DNA of 64,000 nucleotides from CAVVDT01 sp963747005 (GTDB taxonomy: Bacteria; Pseudomonadota; Alphaproteobacteria; Rhizobiales; Aestuariivirgaceae). The notes beneath the pieces are model-generated. The model was not told the DNA's origin. It ran no database searches and saw only the letters and a program-made list of their open reading frames with translations. Position 1 is the stretch's first letter. Each line of letters begins with the position of its first letter. A program made the position numbers and the translations under genes. Where the stretch lies: positions 796,653 through 860,652 of the forward strand of contig CAVVDT010000008.1 in the NCBI GenBank assembly GCA_963747005.1. Direction: 5' to 3'. Shown here piece by piece: positions 7,777-16,821 of this stretch.

Positions 7777-9516
7777 CTAGTCCTTGTGCACGTAGGTCCC
7801 GGGGGCATCGCACAACGCTTGAAGTTCCTTTTGGGCGCCACCCATCGCCGGGGGCTTCACCTCGCCGCTGGAATGCTCGTTGAGCCACGCCTGCCAGGCC
7901 GGCCACCACGAGCCTTCACGCTCAGGGGTAGTGGCGAACCATTCCTCGGGTGCCACGTAGGCATCGCCGTCATGCCGGGTGGCGATGCGGTGATGCCGGC
8001 GGGGGTGGCCCGGCTCGGAGATGATGCCGGCATTGTGGCCGCCGCTGGTCAACAGGAACGACACATCGGTATCGGCGAGGTAGTTGAGTTTGTAGACCGA
8101 CTTCCACGGCGCGACATGGTCCCGTTCGGCGGCGACCACGAAGATCGGCACGTGGATGTCGCCCAGTGTGACCGGCTTGCCGTCCACAAAATAGTGGCCT
8201 TCGGCCAAATCGTTGTCGAGAAACAGCTTGTGCAGGTACTCAGAATGCATGCGATAGGGCATGCGGGTCGCATCGGCGTTCCACGCCATCAGGTCGTTCA
8301 TCGGCGTACGCTCGCCCAACAGGTAATCATGGACAATCCGCGACCAGATCAGGTCGTTGGAGCGCAACAGCTGGAAGGTCCCGGCCATCTGCCTGGTGTC
8401 GAGATAGCCCTGGTCCCACATCAGGTCTTCCAGGTAGGAGACCTGGCTCTGGTCGATGAACAGCATCAGTTCGCCGGCCTCGGTGAAGTCCGTCTGGGCG
8501 GCGAACAGGGTCATCGACTTGAGCCAGTCACGGCCGTCGCGGCCAAGTGCGCCCGCGGCAATCGACAGCAAGGTGCCGCCGATGCAGTAGCCGACGGCGT
8601 GCACCTGCTCTTTCGGGGCTACCTTGCGCACCGCTTCGAGGGCCGCCATGACACCGCTGTGGACATAATCGTTCATGCCGAGGTCGCGATCTTCCTCGGT
8701 CGGGTTCTTCCACGAGATCATGAACACCGTATGGCCCTGGTCGACCAGGTACTTGACCAGCGAATTGCCCGGCGACAGATCGAGGATGTAGTACTTCATG
8801 ATCCATGCCGGAACGATCAGCACCGGCTCGGCCTGAACCTTCGCCGTCGTCGGCGCGTACTGGATCAGTTCGATCAACTGGTTGCGGTAGATGACCTTGC
8901 CGGGGGTGATGGCGACGTTCTTGCCCACCTGGAAATTCTCCGAGCCCACCGGCGGCTTCTGGAGGACCGTTCTCTCCCAGTCCTCAATAAAGTTCTGGAA
9001 GCCACGCACCAGGTTCAGGCCACAGCTCTGTACGGTAGCCTTGAGAACCTCCGGGTTGGTCTGCGGGAAGTTGGAGGGCGAGAACACATCGAGGATCTGG
9101 CGGGCCGAAAACGCGGTGACCTCCTGATGGTGGGTGGAAACGCCTTCAACGCTGTCGGTGGCGTTGTGCCACCATTGCTGCAACAGGAGAAATGACTGGT
9201 ACCAGGCCGCAAACGGCATCTGCTGCCATTCCGGCGCCCGGAAGCGGTAATCCTGCGGTAGCGGCTCTATACAGGGCTCCTGGCCCTTGCCGGTCATCGC
9301 ACGCTCCAGATAGGCACTGAAGGTGATACTCTTGCGCAGCGCCTTGCGCACCAGTTCGGCCTGCTTTCCCGGTGAGTTTGCCAGATGCACAACCCAGTCC
9401 AGATAGGCCGCCGAGACCGAGGCCGGTGACAGCCCTGCCGTCAGCCGGGCTTCGTTGGCATGCAGAAAGCGGTCGATGGGAAAAACGTGGGCGGCATTCG
9501 ACGGCAGATCGCTCAT
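7777..9516 (-). CDS. phaC: Poly(3-hydroxyalkanoate) synthase, class I-like
   Basis: A 579-residue synthase that polymerises (R)-3-hydroxyacyl-CoA on the surface of PHA granules. The lipase-like box GYCIGG carries the nucleophilic Cys. The catalytic His is in TSGGHNAGI, and the Asp lies in the AERDHVAPW region. The N-terminal domain and the IPAWIMKYYILDLSPGNSLV motif are typical of PhaC. The ATG at 9516 follows CAGGAGAATTGCC. The codon at 9543 lacks a ribosome site. No phaA or phaB thiolase/reductase genes are nearby, so monomer supply comes from elsewhere, perhaps partly through the neighbouring MaoC domain. A phasin gene lies 3 kb upstream on the same strand. Confidence 0.95.
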   Translation of the reverse strand: MSDLPSNAAHVFPIDRFLHANEARLTAGLSPASVSAAYLDWVVHLANSPGKQAELVRKALRKSITFSAYLERAMTGKGQEPCIEPLPQDYRFRAPEWQQMPFAAWYQSFLLLQQWWHNATDSVEGVSTHHQEVTAFSARQILDVFSPSNFPQTNPEVLKATVQSCGLNLVRGFQNFIEDWERTVLQKPPVGSENFQVGKNVAITPGKVIYRNQLIELIQYAPTTAKVQAEPVLIVPAWIMKYYILDLSPGNSLVKYLVDQGHTVFMISWKNPTEEDRDLGMNDYVHSGVMAALEAVRKVAPKEQVHAVGYCIGGTLLSIAAGALGRDGRDWLKSMTLFAAQTDFTEAGELMLFIDQSQVSYLEDLMWDQGYLDTRQMAGTFQLLRSNDLIWSRIVHDYLLGERTPMNDLMAWNADATRMPYRMHSEYLHKLFLDNDLAEGHYFVDGKPVTLGDIHVPIFVVAAERDHVAPWKSVYKLNYLADTDVSFLLTSGGHNAGIISEPGHPRRHHRIATRHDGDAYVAPEEWFATTPEREGSWWPAWQAWLNEHSSGEVKPPAMGGAQKELQALCDAPGTYVHKD

Positions 9517-9742
9517 GGCAATTCTCCTGGGCATGGAACGCATTTCATGCCGATCCCCGCAAACTGAACCGCCCGTTCAGCGTCCCTGACGGATTGGCCG
9601 GAACGACATGCTGTAAATGGGACCGGTAATTGTGCATTGCAATATGATTTTTCGCATTTCTGTATTTTTTTCGCATTTTTGTCGGCGATTTCGTTGTGCT
9701 GCGACGCAACATCGCAGATTTCTCAGCCCTGTTTGGGGTGGG

Positions 9743-12229
9743 TCAGTCGAGCCTCGTCGCAATCCGTCCGATGTGGCGGGCCGTCTTTGCCCCACCGTGC
9801 CGCATCAACCGATAGACATAGACCTTGGCAGCGTTCTCGATGGGGATCCACAGCAGGGCATAGGCCCATATGGCCAGCGCGTATTTCCATCCGATGGGTG
9901 TGACCGACCAGCCGTAAACGGCGGCCAGCGTCCCCAGAACCTGCGTGGTTTCAGTGGTGGCGACGAGCTTCCAGTTCGGCCATGGACGGTCCCAGAGCCA
10001 ACGCTCGTTGCGCGCCACATAGAGAGTGAGGTGCCCGGCCACCAGCAGTTTGAGGAACATGATGGTCTGAATGATGTCTCTGGGGATATTGAGATAGACA
10101 TCGGCGATCCAGAACAGCACGAAGGTCTCGATCACCCCGACAACGCCCAGCACGATGCTCAAGGTGAGCACACGATGCATGTCCCAGCGCACCGGGCGCT
10201 GGGCCACGGGCGCGTTGTCGTAGGCGATCATCATGATCGGGAAGTCGTTGAGGATGGCCAGCAACACGATCATCACGGCGGTGACAGGGTAGAAATTGAA
10301 CACCAGAATTGACAGCGTCATGAACAACAGGACGCGGATGGTCTCGGCAATGCGGAACACGGCGTAGCTGTTCATGCGCTCGAAGATCTTGCGCGCCTCT
10401 TCGATGGCCCTGGTGATGACCGACAGGCCGACATCGGTGAGTACCAGATCGGCAGCGGCGCGCGCCGCATCGGTCGCCCCGCTGACGGCGATGCCCACAT
10501 CTGCCTGCTTCAGCGCCGGGGCGTCGTTGACCCCGTCGCCGGTCATGCCGACGATATGGCCACGGGCCTGTAATTCCCTGACGATCTTGAACTTGTGCTC
10601 GGGGAACACCTGGGCAAAGCCGTCGGCTGTCTCGATCCTGTCGCCATCCTGGCCCTGGCCGTCCTTGTCGAAGGCCTGGTCGGCGGCGATGATATTGGTG
10701 CCCAGGTCCAGCTTGCCGGCGATTTCGCGGGCGATGGCCACATGATCGCCGGTCACCATGCGCACATCGAGCCCCATGGCCTTGGCCGCATGGATGGTCG
10801 CCAGGGAATCGTCCCTTGGCGGATCGAACAGGGCGATGAGACCGAGATACTGCCATTTGCCGCTGGCATCGGTGCGGGCGACGCCGAGGGTCCGGTAACC
10901 GGTGCTTGCCAGTTTGTCCGTGTGCGCGGTGACCTCCTGCCGCAGATCGGCATCGGCGCCGCACAGTTCGAGAATGGCCTGCGGCGCGCCCTTGGAAACG
11001 CGGAATTTTCCCTGCTTGCCGGCGATGTCGGCGTCGGCGCGCTTGCGCACCGGATCGAAGGGATCGAAGTTCACGACCTTGTAGTCCCGCAATGCCGCAG
11101 CATCGCCGAGCCCCGTCATGATGGCCTGGTCGATGGCATCGGGACTGTCGCTGCGCGAGGCCAGGGCAGCAGCCAGGATGATCTCGCGGGGCCCAGCTGC
11201 CGCGATGACCACCGGATCGCCGAGCGTCAATGCGTTCTTGGTGAGGGTGCCGGTCTTGTCCGAGCACAAGATGTCCATGCCGGCCATCTCCTCGATGGAG
11301 ACCAGCCGCGACACGATCGCCTTCATGTGGGCGAGCCTGACGGCGCCGACCGCCATGGTGACCGACAAGACGGCGGGCAGGGCAACCGGTATTGCCGCCA
11401 CCGTGAGGATCAGGGCGAAGAGGATGGTCTCCACCAGCGGGTCGTGGCGGAACAGCGCCACCACCAGGATCAGCGCAACCAGCCCGAGGGTGATGACGAT
11501 CAGGAAATCGCCGATCCTGAGGACGGCCTTCTGGAAATGCGATGTGGTCGTGGCACTTTCCACCAGCTTGGCGGTGCGCCCGAAATAGGTCCCGGCACCG
11601 GTCGCGGTCACCACCGCCTTCATCTCGCCGGTCCTGGCGATGGAGCTTGAATAGGCAATGTCGCCGACAGCCTTGTCGACCGGCAGGGATTCGCCCGTCA
11701 GCGCCGACTGGTCGACGCTCAGATATTCGCCCTCCACCAGCGCCACGTCGGCGGGAATGATGTTGCCCAGGCGCAGCATGATCACATCGCCCGGCACCAG
11801 CTCGCGTGCAGCGATGTCGCGCCATTTGCCGTCGCGCAGGACATGAGCCTTGAGCGCCAGGTTCTGCTTGAGCGCGGCAATGGCATTGTCGGCCTTGAAT
11901 TCCTCCCAGAAGCCGACGCCGGCGTTGATGAGCAGCATGATCGCGATGATGATGAAGTCTTCCCAGTGCCTGACCACCGCCGACAGGATGGCCGCCGCCT
12001 CGATCATCCACGGGATGGGGCCCCAGAAGAACGACAGGAATTTCACCAGCGGACTGGTGTGGTGTTCCTTGATGGCGTTGGGGCCATGTTGCGCCAGCAG
12101 GCGCTGGGCCTCGGCCTGGGTGAGGCCGCTATTCAGGTCGGTATCGGGACACGCAGGCGCGCTTTTCCCTGCTTCGGGTACGGGCGGTGCGGATTGCTTC
12201 AATCGAAAGGCCTCCACTTTTGCCGGCAT
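9743..12229 (-). CDS. Plasma-membrane proton-efflux P-type ATPase (P3A-like)
   Basis: An 828-residue P-type ATPase with an N-terminal cation-ATPase domain (TQAEAQRLLAQHGPNAI), actuator loop LTGESLPVDK, phosphorylation motif CSDKTGTLT and hinge MTGDGVNDAPALK. About ten hydrophobic segments are visible. No metal-binding CPC motif or CxxC domain is present, and the similarity is to fungal/plant-type H+-ATPases (PMA1 type), so proton extrusion coupled to ATP hydrolysis is likely. It follows the small protein gene at 12265-12489 by 35 bp and is probably cotranscribed. A decayed copy of its first ~60 codons is found near 63.5-63.7 kb. Confidence 0.93.
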   Translation of the reverse strand: MPAKVEAFRLKQSAPPVPEAGKSAPACPDTDLNSGLTQAEAQRLLAQHGPNAIKEHHTSPLVKFLSFFWGPIPWMIEAAAILSAVVRHWEDFIIIAIMLLINAGVGFWEEFKADNAIAALKQNLALKAHVLRDGKWRDIAARELVPGDVIMLRLGNIIPADVALVEGEYLSVDQSALTGESLPVDKAVGDIAYSSSIARTGEMKAVVTATGAGTYFGRTAKLVESATTTSHFQKAVLRIGDFLIVITLGLVALILVVALFRHDPLVETILFALILTVAAIPVALPAVLSVTMAVGAVRLAHMKAIVSRLVSIEEMAGMDILCSDKTGTLTKNALTLGDPVVIAAAGPREIILAAALASRSDSPDAIDQAIMTGLGDAAALRDYKVVNFDPFDPVRKRADADIAGKQGKFRVSKGAPQAILELCGADADLRQEVTAHTDKLASTGYRTLGVARTDASGKWQYLGLIALFDPPRDDSLATIHAAKAMGLDVRMVTGDHVAIAREIAGKLDLGTNIIAADQAFDKDGQGQDGDRIETADGFAQVFPEHKFKIVRELQARGHIVGMTGDGVNDAPALKQADVGIAVSGATDAARAAADLVLTDVGLSVITRAIEEARKIFERMNSYAVFRIAETIRVLLFMTLSILVFNFYPVTAVMIVLLAILNDFPIMMIAYDNAPVAQRPVRWDMHRVLTLSIVLGVVGVIETFVLFWIADVYLNIPRDIIQTIMFLKLLVAGHLTLYVARNERWLWDRPWPNWKLVATTETTQVLGTLAAVYGWSVTPIGWKYALAIWAYALLWIPIENAAKVYVYRLMRHGGAKTARHIGRIATRLD

Positions 12230-12264
12230 CGACCTGATCGCGCCGGCCCGCCCGCGCAGGCGGG

Positions 12265-12489
12265 TTATTCGCCAACAGCCTGGCGGCTAACTCCCTGTCG
12301 GCGGACAAGCGCGAAGACGTCATCGACCGTCACCCTGTAATAACGCGCGATGCACGCATTCGACAGGCCCAGGTCCACCAGCGCATCGAGACTTGCAGCG
12401 GAAATGGGCCAGTTGGTGGCATGACAGCAATATTCACCACACGGCGGATCAATTGCCGCAGGTGACGTGTGTTGGGTATGCACGGCCAT
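12265..12489 (-). CDS. Small uncharacterised protein with helix-turn-helix-like C-terminus
   Basis: A 74-residue protein. The N-terminal third is Cys- and Pro-rich (DPPCGEYCCHATNWP). The C-terminal half, LDALVDLGLSNACIARYYRV followed by TVDDVFALVRR, looks like a helix-turn-helix. I do not recognise a named family. The ATG at 12489 follows GGGAGGAACTTGTC, and the codon at 12522 is a weaker choice. It lies between a phasin and the P-ATPase. A diverged copy in the same gene order at 63185-63402 indicates that the gene is real and linked to these partners. A regulatory or accessory role is only a guess. Confidence 0.6.
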   Translation of the reverse strand: MAVHTQHTSPAAIDPPCGEYCCHATNWPISAASLDALVDLGLSNACIARYYRVTVDDVFALVRRQGVSRQAVGE

Positions 12490-12634
12490 GACAAGTTCCT
12501 CCCTGCTACAACGCATGCACACTGTCGCCAGAATGGCGGCAACACCCTTGTCGGGGCTCGTACGGCTTGTCGCATGCGATTTTCGTTTCTGGCTTCAACG
12601 CCGGCGCGATCGGACGTCGTGCGGCGCTCTAGCC

Positions 12635-13027
12635 TCAGGTCCTCGCGTCGGCCTGCGAGGCGGTCGCACCGGGTTCCGACGCCGCCGCCCACAAGCTGGC
12701 GGTGTTGCGTACCGCCTGCTCCATCAGCTTCGGCATCTCGGCCGTATAGGATTCCATCGCCTGGCGGGCAAAATCCGACTGAGCCGCGACGGCTTCGTTC
12801 AGATTTGCGCATTGCGAGATGGTCGCGAACAGCCCGGCATCGGCCGCCAGGCGCTGGCTCGCAAAGCGCGAGAGCTCCTGGTTGAAGGCCATGGCATTGG
12901 CCAACATGGCCTGGCCCAGTTTTGCGTTCGCCGCAACCGGATTGGCCGGCAGAGGCAGTCCCTCAAAGGCCGGGAATCCAAACCATCTGTTCCCGGTCCG
13001 CGCCGCTTGCTTCTTTTCAGTCGTCAT
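12635..13027 (-). CDS. Phasin family protein
   Basis: A 130-residue helical protein similar to phasins, the amphipathic proteins that coat PHA granules. The conserved stretch NAMAFNQELSRFASQRLAAD and the later EMPKLMEQAVRNTASLW are recognisable. The ATG at 13027 follows GTCAGGAGGATGG, and the codon at 13087 would add a poor N-terminus. An FNR/FixK-like site lies ~105 bp upstream. A second, damaged phasin at 62464-62858 shares the NQEMSRFANERLQAD and EMPKLMEQA motifs. Confidence 0.85.
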   Translation of the reverse strand: MTTEKKQAARTGNRWFGFPAFEGLPLPANPVAANAKLGQAMLANAMAFNQELSRFASQRLAADAGLFATISQCANLNEAVAAQSDFARQAMESYTAEMPKLMEQAVRNTASLWAAASEPGATASQADART

Positions 13028-13125
13028 GTACCCATCCTCCTGACAAACCGCCTGTTCAATCGCGACAGGTGGCAGCACATAGCCCACCCCTAGTTTATTT
13101 GTAGCCGGCTGGCAGGGCTGCTGCG

Positions 13126-13139
13126 TTGACTCAAATCAA
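13126..13139. promoter_or_regulatory. FNR/FixK-type box upstream of phasin
   Basis: TTGAC-TCAA-ATCAA matches the FNR/FixK/Anr consensus TTGAT-N4-ATCAA at 9 of 10 positions. It lies ~100 bp before the phasin start and downstream of the convergently placed MttB-like stop, so it most likely serves the phasin promoter. Oxygen-limited expression would suit the storage and acetate kinase genes nearby. No FNR-type regulator is in the window. Confidence 0.45.
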
Positions 13140-13197
13140 CAGCGCGCACGTTCCGACGAAAAGTCGGTCAGACAGTTCCGTCGGGCCAGAAAGGGCT

Positions 13198-14748
13198 CTA
13201 GTTGATCGGTGAGCCGCCTTCGCGCTTGCGCCGCTGCATGTAATCGATGAGGGCCTCGACGATGCCCTCATCGATGGCCGGTGGCTGGTAGTCCTTGAGC
13301 ATCTGGTGCCAGATATGGTTGGCTCTGGTCACGGCATCGATGCTGCCGCGCTCGACCCATGTGTCGTGGTTGTCCCAGTTCGACAGGAGCGGCGAATAAA
13401 ACGCCGTCTCGTAGCGCTCAAGGGTATGGGCGGCGCCGAAGAAGTGGCCGGCCGGGCCAACCTCGCGGATGGCATCCAGTGCCAGTGTCGCCACCGAAAC
13501 CTCCGGCGGCTTGCAGTAGGCTGCCATCATCTGCAGCATCTCGGCGTCGATGATGAGTTTTTCGAACGAGGCAGTGAGGCCGCCGCCCAGCCATCCCGCC
13601 GCGTGGTTGATCAGATGCGCGCCGCCCAAAAGCGAGCCCCACAACGACATCTGGCTCTCATAGGCGGCCTGGGCATCGTTGCAGTTGGCCGCGGTCACGT
13701 TGCTGGAACGGAACGGCACCTTGAGGCGGCGCGCCAGTTGGCCGGAAATCTGCGCCGCCTGGGCATATTCCGGGGTTCCGAAAGCCGGCGCGCCGGTCTT
13801 CATGTCGACATTGGAGGTGAAGCCGCCATAAACCACCGGCACGCCCGGCCGCACGATCTGGGTGAGCGCCATGCCGGCCAGTGCCTCGGCATGTTGCAGG
13901 GAAATCGCCCCGGCAATGGTGACCGGCGACATGGCGCCGGCCAGCGTGAAGGGCGTGATGACGGCGGCCTGGCCATGTTCGGCCAGCGCGATCAGCCCTT
14001 CCGCCATGGGAATGTCGAGTTGCAGCGGCGAGTTCATGTTGATGATGCCGGTGAACACCACCTTTTGCGTCAGGTCCTCGCGCTTCAGGCCGAAGGAGAT
14101 GGCGGCCATCTCCAGGGCATCGACGGTGCGGCTCAAGCCCAGCGTCTGCGGCTGCCAGTTCTTGTCGGTGAGGGTGATCTCGGCGAAATAGAGATCGAGA
14201 TGGCGGGTATTGGGCGGCAGGTCCATGGCCTCGAACGGGCCGCCGCCTTCCTGGTGCAGGATGTTGAGCGATTGTACCAGGCGAATGTAGTCGCAGACCT
14301 CCACATAGGTGCCTTGCCGCCGCCCCTTCTCCAGATCGCTCACATAGGCCGGCCCGCCGACCGCCGAGAAGATCACATCGCTTCCCCCGAGCCTGACGTC
14401 GTGGCGCGGATTGCGGGCGGCAAGCGCGAAGCCGGCAGGCGCGTTGCCGACCAGTCCCTCGACCAGATGCCGGTCCAGCCGCACCTGCATGGCGGGCTCA
14501 TCGACTGTCGCACCGGCACCGGCAAAGAGGCTGCGCGCCCGGCCGTCGAGGACGCGCAAGCCAATGGTCTCGAGGATCGTCAATCCGGCCTCGTGGATGG
14601 TTTCGATGTGGTCGCTGGAAAGCACCTCGATCGGCTTGTAGGGCATCGACACCTGGCGAAAGGGCGCCTGTTGAAGGTTGCCGGCAACCCGGCTCGGACG
14701 TCCGGCGCGGCGGCGCCCGGTGCCCCTGATCTCCGCTCTGCTTGTCAT
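13198..14748 (-). CDS. Trimethylamine methyltransferase (MttB) superfamily protein, pyrrolysine-free
   Basis: A 516-residue TIM-barrel protein of the MttB/COG5598 family. These enzymes transfer a methyl group from a methylamine or quaternary amine to a corrinoid protein. Family segments visible include GPAYVSDLEKGRRQGTYVEV, VVYGGFTSNVDMKTGAPAFG and HLINHAAGWLGGGL. No in-frame amber codon occurs, so this is a non-pyrrolysine member; the one characterised group of these uses glycine betaine or related compounds. No corrinoid protein or reactivase is in the window, which leaves the methyl acceptor open. The ATG at 14748 follows GGAGTTGCGACG. It is the last gene of the operon beginning at 22389, 21 bp after the TMADH-like gene. 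Confidence 0.85.
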   Translation of the reverse strand: MTSRAEIRGTGRRRAGRPSRVAGNLQQAPFRQVSMPYKPIEVLSSDHIETIHEAGLTILETIGLRVLDGRARSLFAGAGATVDEPAMQVRLDRHLVEGLVGNAPAGFALAARNPRHDVRLGGSDVIFSAVGGPAYVSDLEKGRRQGTYVEVCDYIRLVQSLNILHQEGGGPFEAMDLPPNTRHLDLYFAEITLTDKNWQPQTLGLSRTVDALEMAAISFGLKREDLTQKVVFTGIINMNSPLQLDIPMAEGLIALAEHGQAAVITPFTLAGAMSPVTIAGAISLQHAEALAGMALTQIVRPGVPVVYGGFTSNVDMKTGAPAFGTPEYAQAAQISGQLARRLKVPFRSSNVTAANCNDAQAAYESQMSLWGSLLGGAHLINHAAGWLGGGLTASFEKLIIDAEMLQMMAAYCKPPEVSVATLALDAIREVGPAGHFFGAAHTLERYETAFYSPLLSNWDNHDTWVERGSIDAVTRANHIWHQMLKDYQPPAIDEGIVEALIDYMQRRKREGGSPIN

Positions 14749-14769
14749 CGTCGCAACTCCGGTCGGGGT

Positions 14770-16821
14770 TCACGCGGACGGACGTTCGCGCCGTAGTTCT
14801 GCCTCCGGCGGTTCATCGAAACGGCGCGCCATGAGATGGCCCGCATAGACGGCATCGGCCACCGATGACGGTGCCAGACAATCGCCGATGCGCTGCACGA
14901 AGGCAATGCCGGCCGCCCTGAGCGCCACCGGATCGGCGGTGAGCGCGCGGTACAGCTCATCGGTTGCCAGCCGTCCAGTGACGAGGACGAGGCAGTCGCC
15001 CGCTATGGTGGTGAGGCGCCCGGTAAAGGTGCAGGCGATATCGACTTCACCGGCCCTGACCGCTGCCAGCCGCTGCGACAGGACCAGTTTGACTCCAAGC
15101 TCCATGAGGCGCGACTGGATGAAGACCTGCTCGTCGGTCATCTGGGTCCACATGGAGATGAGCGGCGCCGGCGTGATCAGGGTGACGGCCTTGCCCTCGC
15201 GGGCGAAACGCTCGGCCAGTGCCCCGGCGACGGCGTAATGATCGTCGTCATAGAGGACCACCTCATCGCCCAACGGCGCCCCGGCAAAAATGTCGTCGGG
15301 GGTCAGCACCGTGGCCCCGTCGGCCACCGGCACCGCTTCCTCGCCCATGGCGCCGATGCCGTCGCGGCGCCAGCGGCTTCCGGTCGCCACCACGACGGCC
15401 TGGCAGTCGAGGTCGAAGACATCCGCCGCACCGAGCCGGCTTTGCGGATAAAGCGTGGCGTTGGCGAGCTTCGAGAGCATGTGCAGGCGGTGGTCGCGCA
15501 CCCGCATCCAGGTTTGCAGGCCGGGCAGCGTGGCTTCAAAGCGCAAACGTCCGCCGGTCTCGCGTTCGGCCTCGGCGAGGCTCACCTCGTAGCCGCGCCG
15601 CGCCAGCGCGAGAGTACATTCAAGTCCCGCCGGCCCGCCACCGATGACCAGCACCCGGGTGGACGAGCGCGCCCGGGCAATCCTTTCGGGATGCCAGCCG
15701 CGGCGCCATTCCTCACCCACCGTCGGGTTCTGGGTGCAGCGCAACGGCACCGCCTCGTTGTTGGCGGCGCGGCAGATATTGCAGCCGATGCACTCACGGA
15801 TATCGTCGGCCCGGCCCTCACGGATCTTTTCCGGGAGGAACGGATCGGCGATGGACGGCCGCGCCGCGCCGATCATATCGAGGATGCCGCGCCGCACCTG
15901 CGAGACCATGGCATCGGGCGAAGTGAAGCGCCCGACCCCCACCACCGGCTTGCTGGTCAGTCGCTTGACGAAGGCGACCTGCGCCTCCTGGAACCCCTCG
16001 CCCGAAAAACGGGCCGAGCGCGAGTCGTTGCCCAGCCCTCCGCCCACATTGACGTCCCACAGATCGGGCAGTTCAGCCAGCATGGAGATGATTTCAGGCG
16101 CTTCGCCGTCGGGTGAAATGCCGCGGGGGCCATGCAGTTCGTCGACCGCCAGGCGGATCGCCACGGCGCAACCGGGACCGACCGCTTCGCGCGTTTCCTC
16201 GATCAGTTCGCGCAACAGTCGCACCCGGTTGACGAGCGGGCCGCCATATTCATCGCTACGGGTATTGAGGCGGGCCGAGAGGAACTGGAACGGCAGGTAG
16301 TCGTGGCCGGCATAGACATAGACGATGTCGAAGCCGGCTTCCCGCGCCCGGCGGGCCGCCAGCCGCTGCCAGCCGCGCAGGGATTTGATGTCGGCGGCGT
16401 CCATCCGGCGGGCGCTGCCCGGCTGCAGCAGATGGGCGGGCCGCGCCGAGGCGGAAATGAGCGGTTCGCGGCTGAGGCGGTTGTTGGAATGGGCGCCGCC
16501 GTGCCACAGCTCGATCCCGGCCAGGGCGCCATGGTGATGGATGGCCTCCGCCGTCAGCGCCACGGCCTTGACGTCCTCATCGTCCCACAGGCTGAGGAAG
16601 GCATGGGGCGAATCGTCCGAAGAGGGGTGGATGGAGCAGTATTCGGTGCACACCACGCCCCAGCCACCTTCGGCCTTTACCGCACGGTGGGCGGCGCCGG
16701 AGCGCGGCCGCATGTAGCCCATGCCGGTGGCATGCGGGGTCTGGTAGAAGCGGTTGCGAGCGGTAACCGGCCCGATCTTCACCGGTTCGAACAGGATATC
16801 GTGGCCGGCATTGCGGCTCAA
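14770..16821 (-). CDS. FMN/4Fe-4S/FAD oxidoreductase, trimethylamine-dehydrogenase-like (N-demethylase type)
   Basis: A 683-residue protein. The N-terminal half is an Old Yellow Enzyme-type FMN barrel. A cluster motif ECIGCNICRAANNEAVPLRC (C-x2-C-x2-C-x11-C, ~residue 345) would bind 4Fe-4S. The C-terminal half has a dinucleotide motif VLVIGGGPAGLECTLALARRG. Trimethylamine dehydrogenase attaches FMN through a Cys in RFYQxPHC. Here the segment reads RFYQTPHATG, so this linkage is absent, as in some demethylases of N-methylproline type. It probably oxidises an N-methyl amine. The start is TTG at 16821, behind AAGGAG at 7-bp spacing and overlapping the ATPase stop as TTGA. The exact substrate is unknown. 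Confidence 0.88.
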   Translation of the reverse strand: MSRNAGHDILFEPVKIGPVTARNRFYQTPHATGMGYMRPRSGAAHRAVKAEGGWGVVCTEYCSIHPSSDDSPHAFLSLWDDEDVKAVALTAEAIHHHGALAGIELWHGGAHSNNRLSREPLISASARPAHLLQPGSARRMDAADIKSLRGWQRLAARRAREAGFDIVYVYAGHDYLPFQFLSARLNTRSDEYGGPLVNRVRLLRELIEETREAVGPGCAVAIRLAVDELHGPRGISPDGEAPEIISMLAELPDLWDVNVGGGLGNDSRSARFSGEGFQEAQVAFVKRLTSKPVVGVGRFTSPDAMVSQVRRGILDMIGAARPSIADPFLPEKIREGRADDIRECIGCNICRAANNEAVPLRCTQNPTVGEEWRRGWHPERIARARSSTRVLVIGGGPAGLECTLALARRGYEVSLAEAERETGGRLRFEATLPGLQTWMRVRDHRLHMLSKLANATLYPQSRLGAADVFDLDCQAVVVATGSRWRRDGIGAMGEEAVPVADGATVLTPDDIFAGAPLGDEVVLYDDDHYAVAGALAERFAREGKAVTLITPAPLISMWTQMTDEQVFIQSRLMELGVKLVLSQRLAAVRAGEVDIACTFTGRLTTIAGDCLVLVTGRLATDELYRALTADPVALRAAGIAFVQRIGDCLAPSSVADAVYAGHLMARRFDEPPEAELRRERPSA

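Noticed and set aside
9951..12011. 686-codon open frame in the P-ATPase locus
   Set aside because: It lies on the same strand in another frame, is rich in Arg/His/Gly, and has no motif. The P-ATPase frame carries all expected motifs.
13153..13167. Small CCGAC/GTCGG stem after the MttB-like gene
   Set aside because: The stem is only five base pairs and no T-run follows, too weak to call a terminator.
13198..14748. Pyrrolysine-type MttB
   Set aside because: There is no in-frame TAG within the conserved region; the frame is continuous over 516 codons, so it is a non-Pyl homologue.
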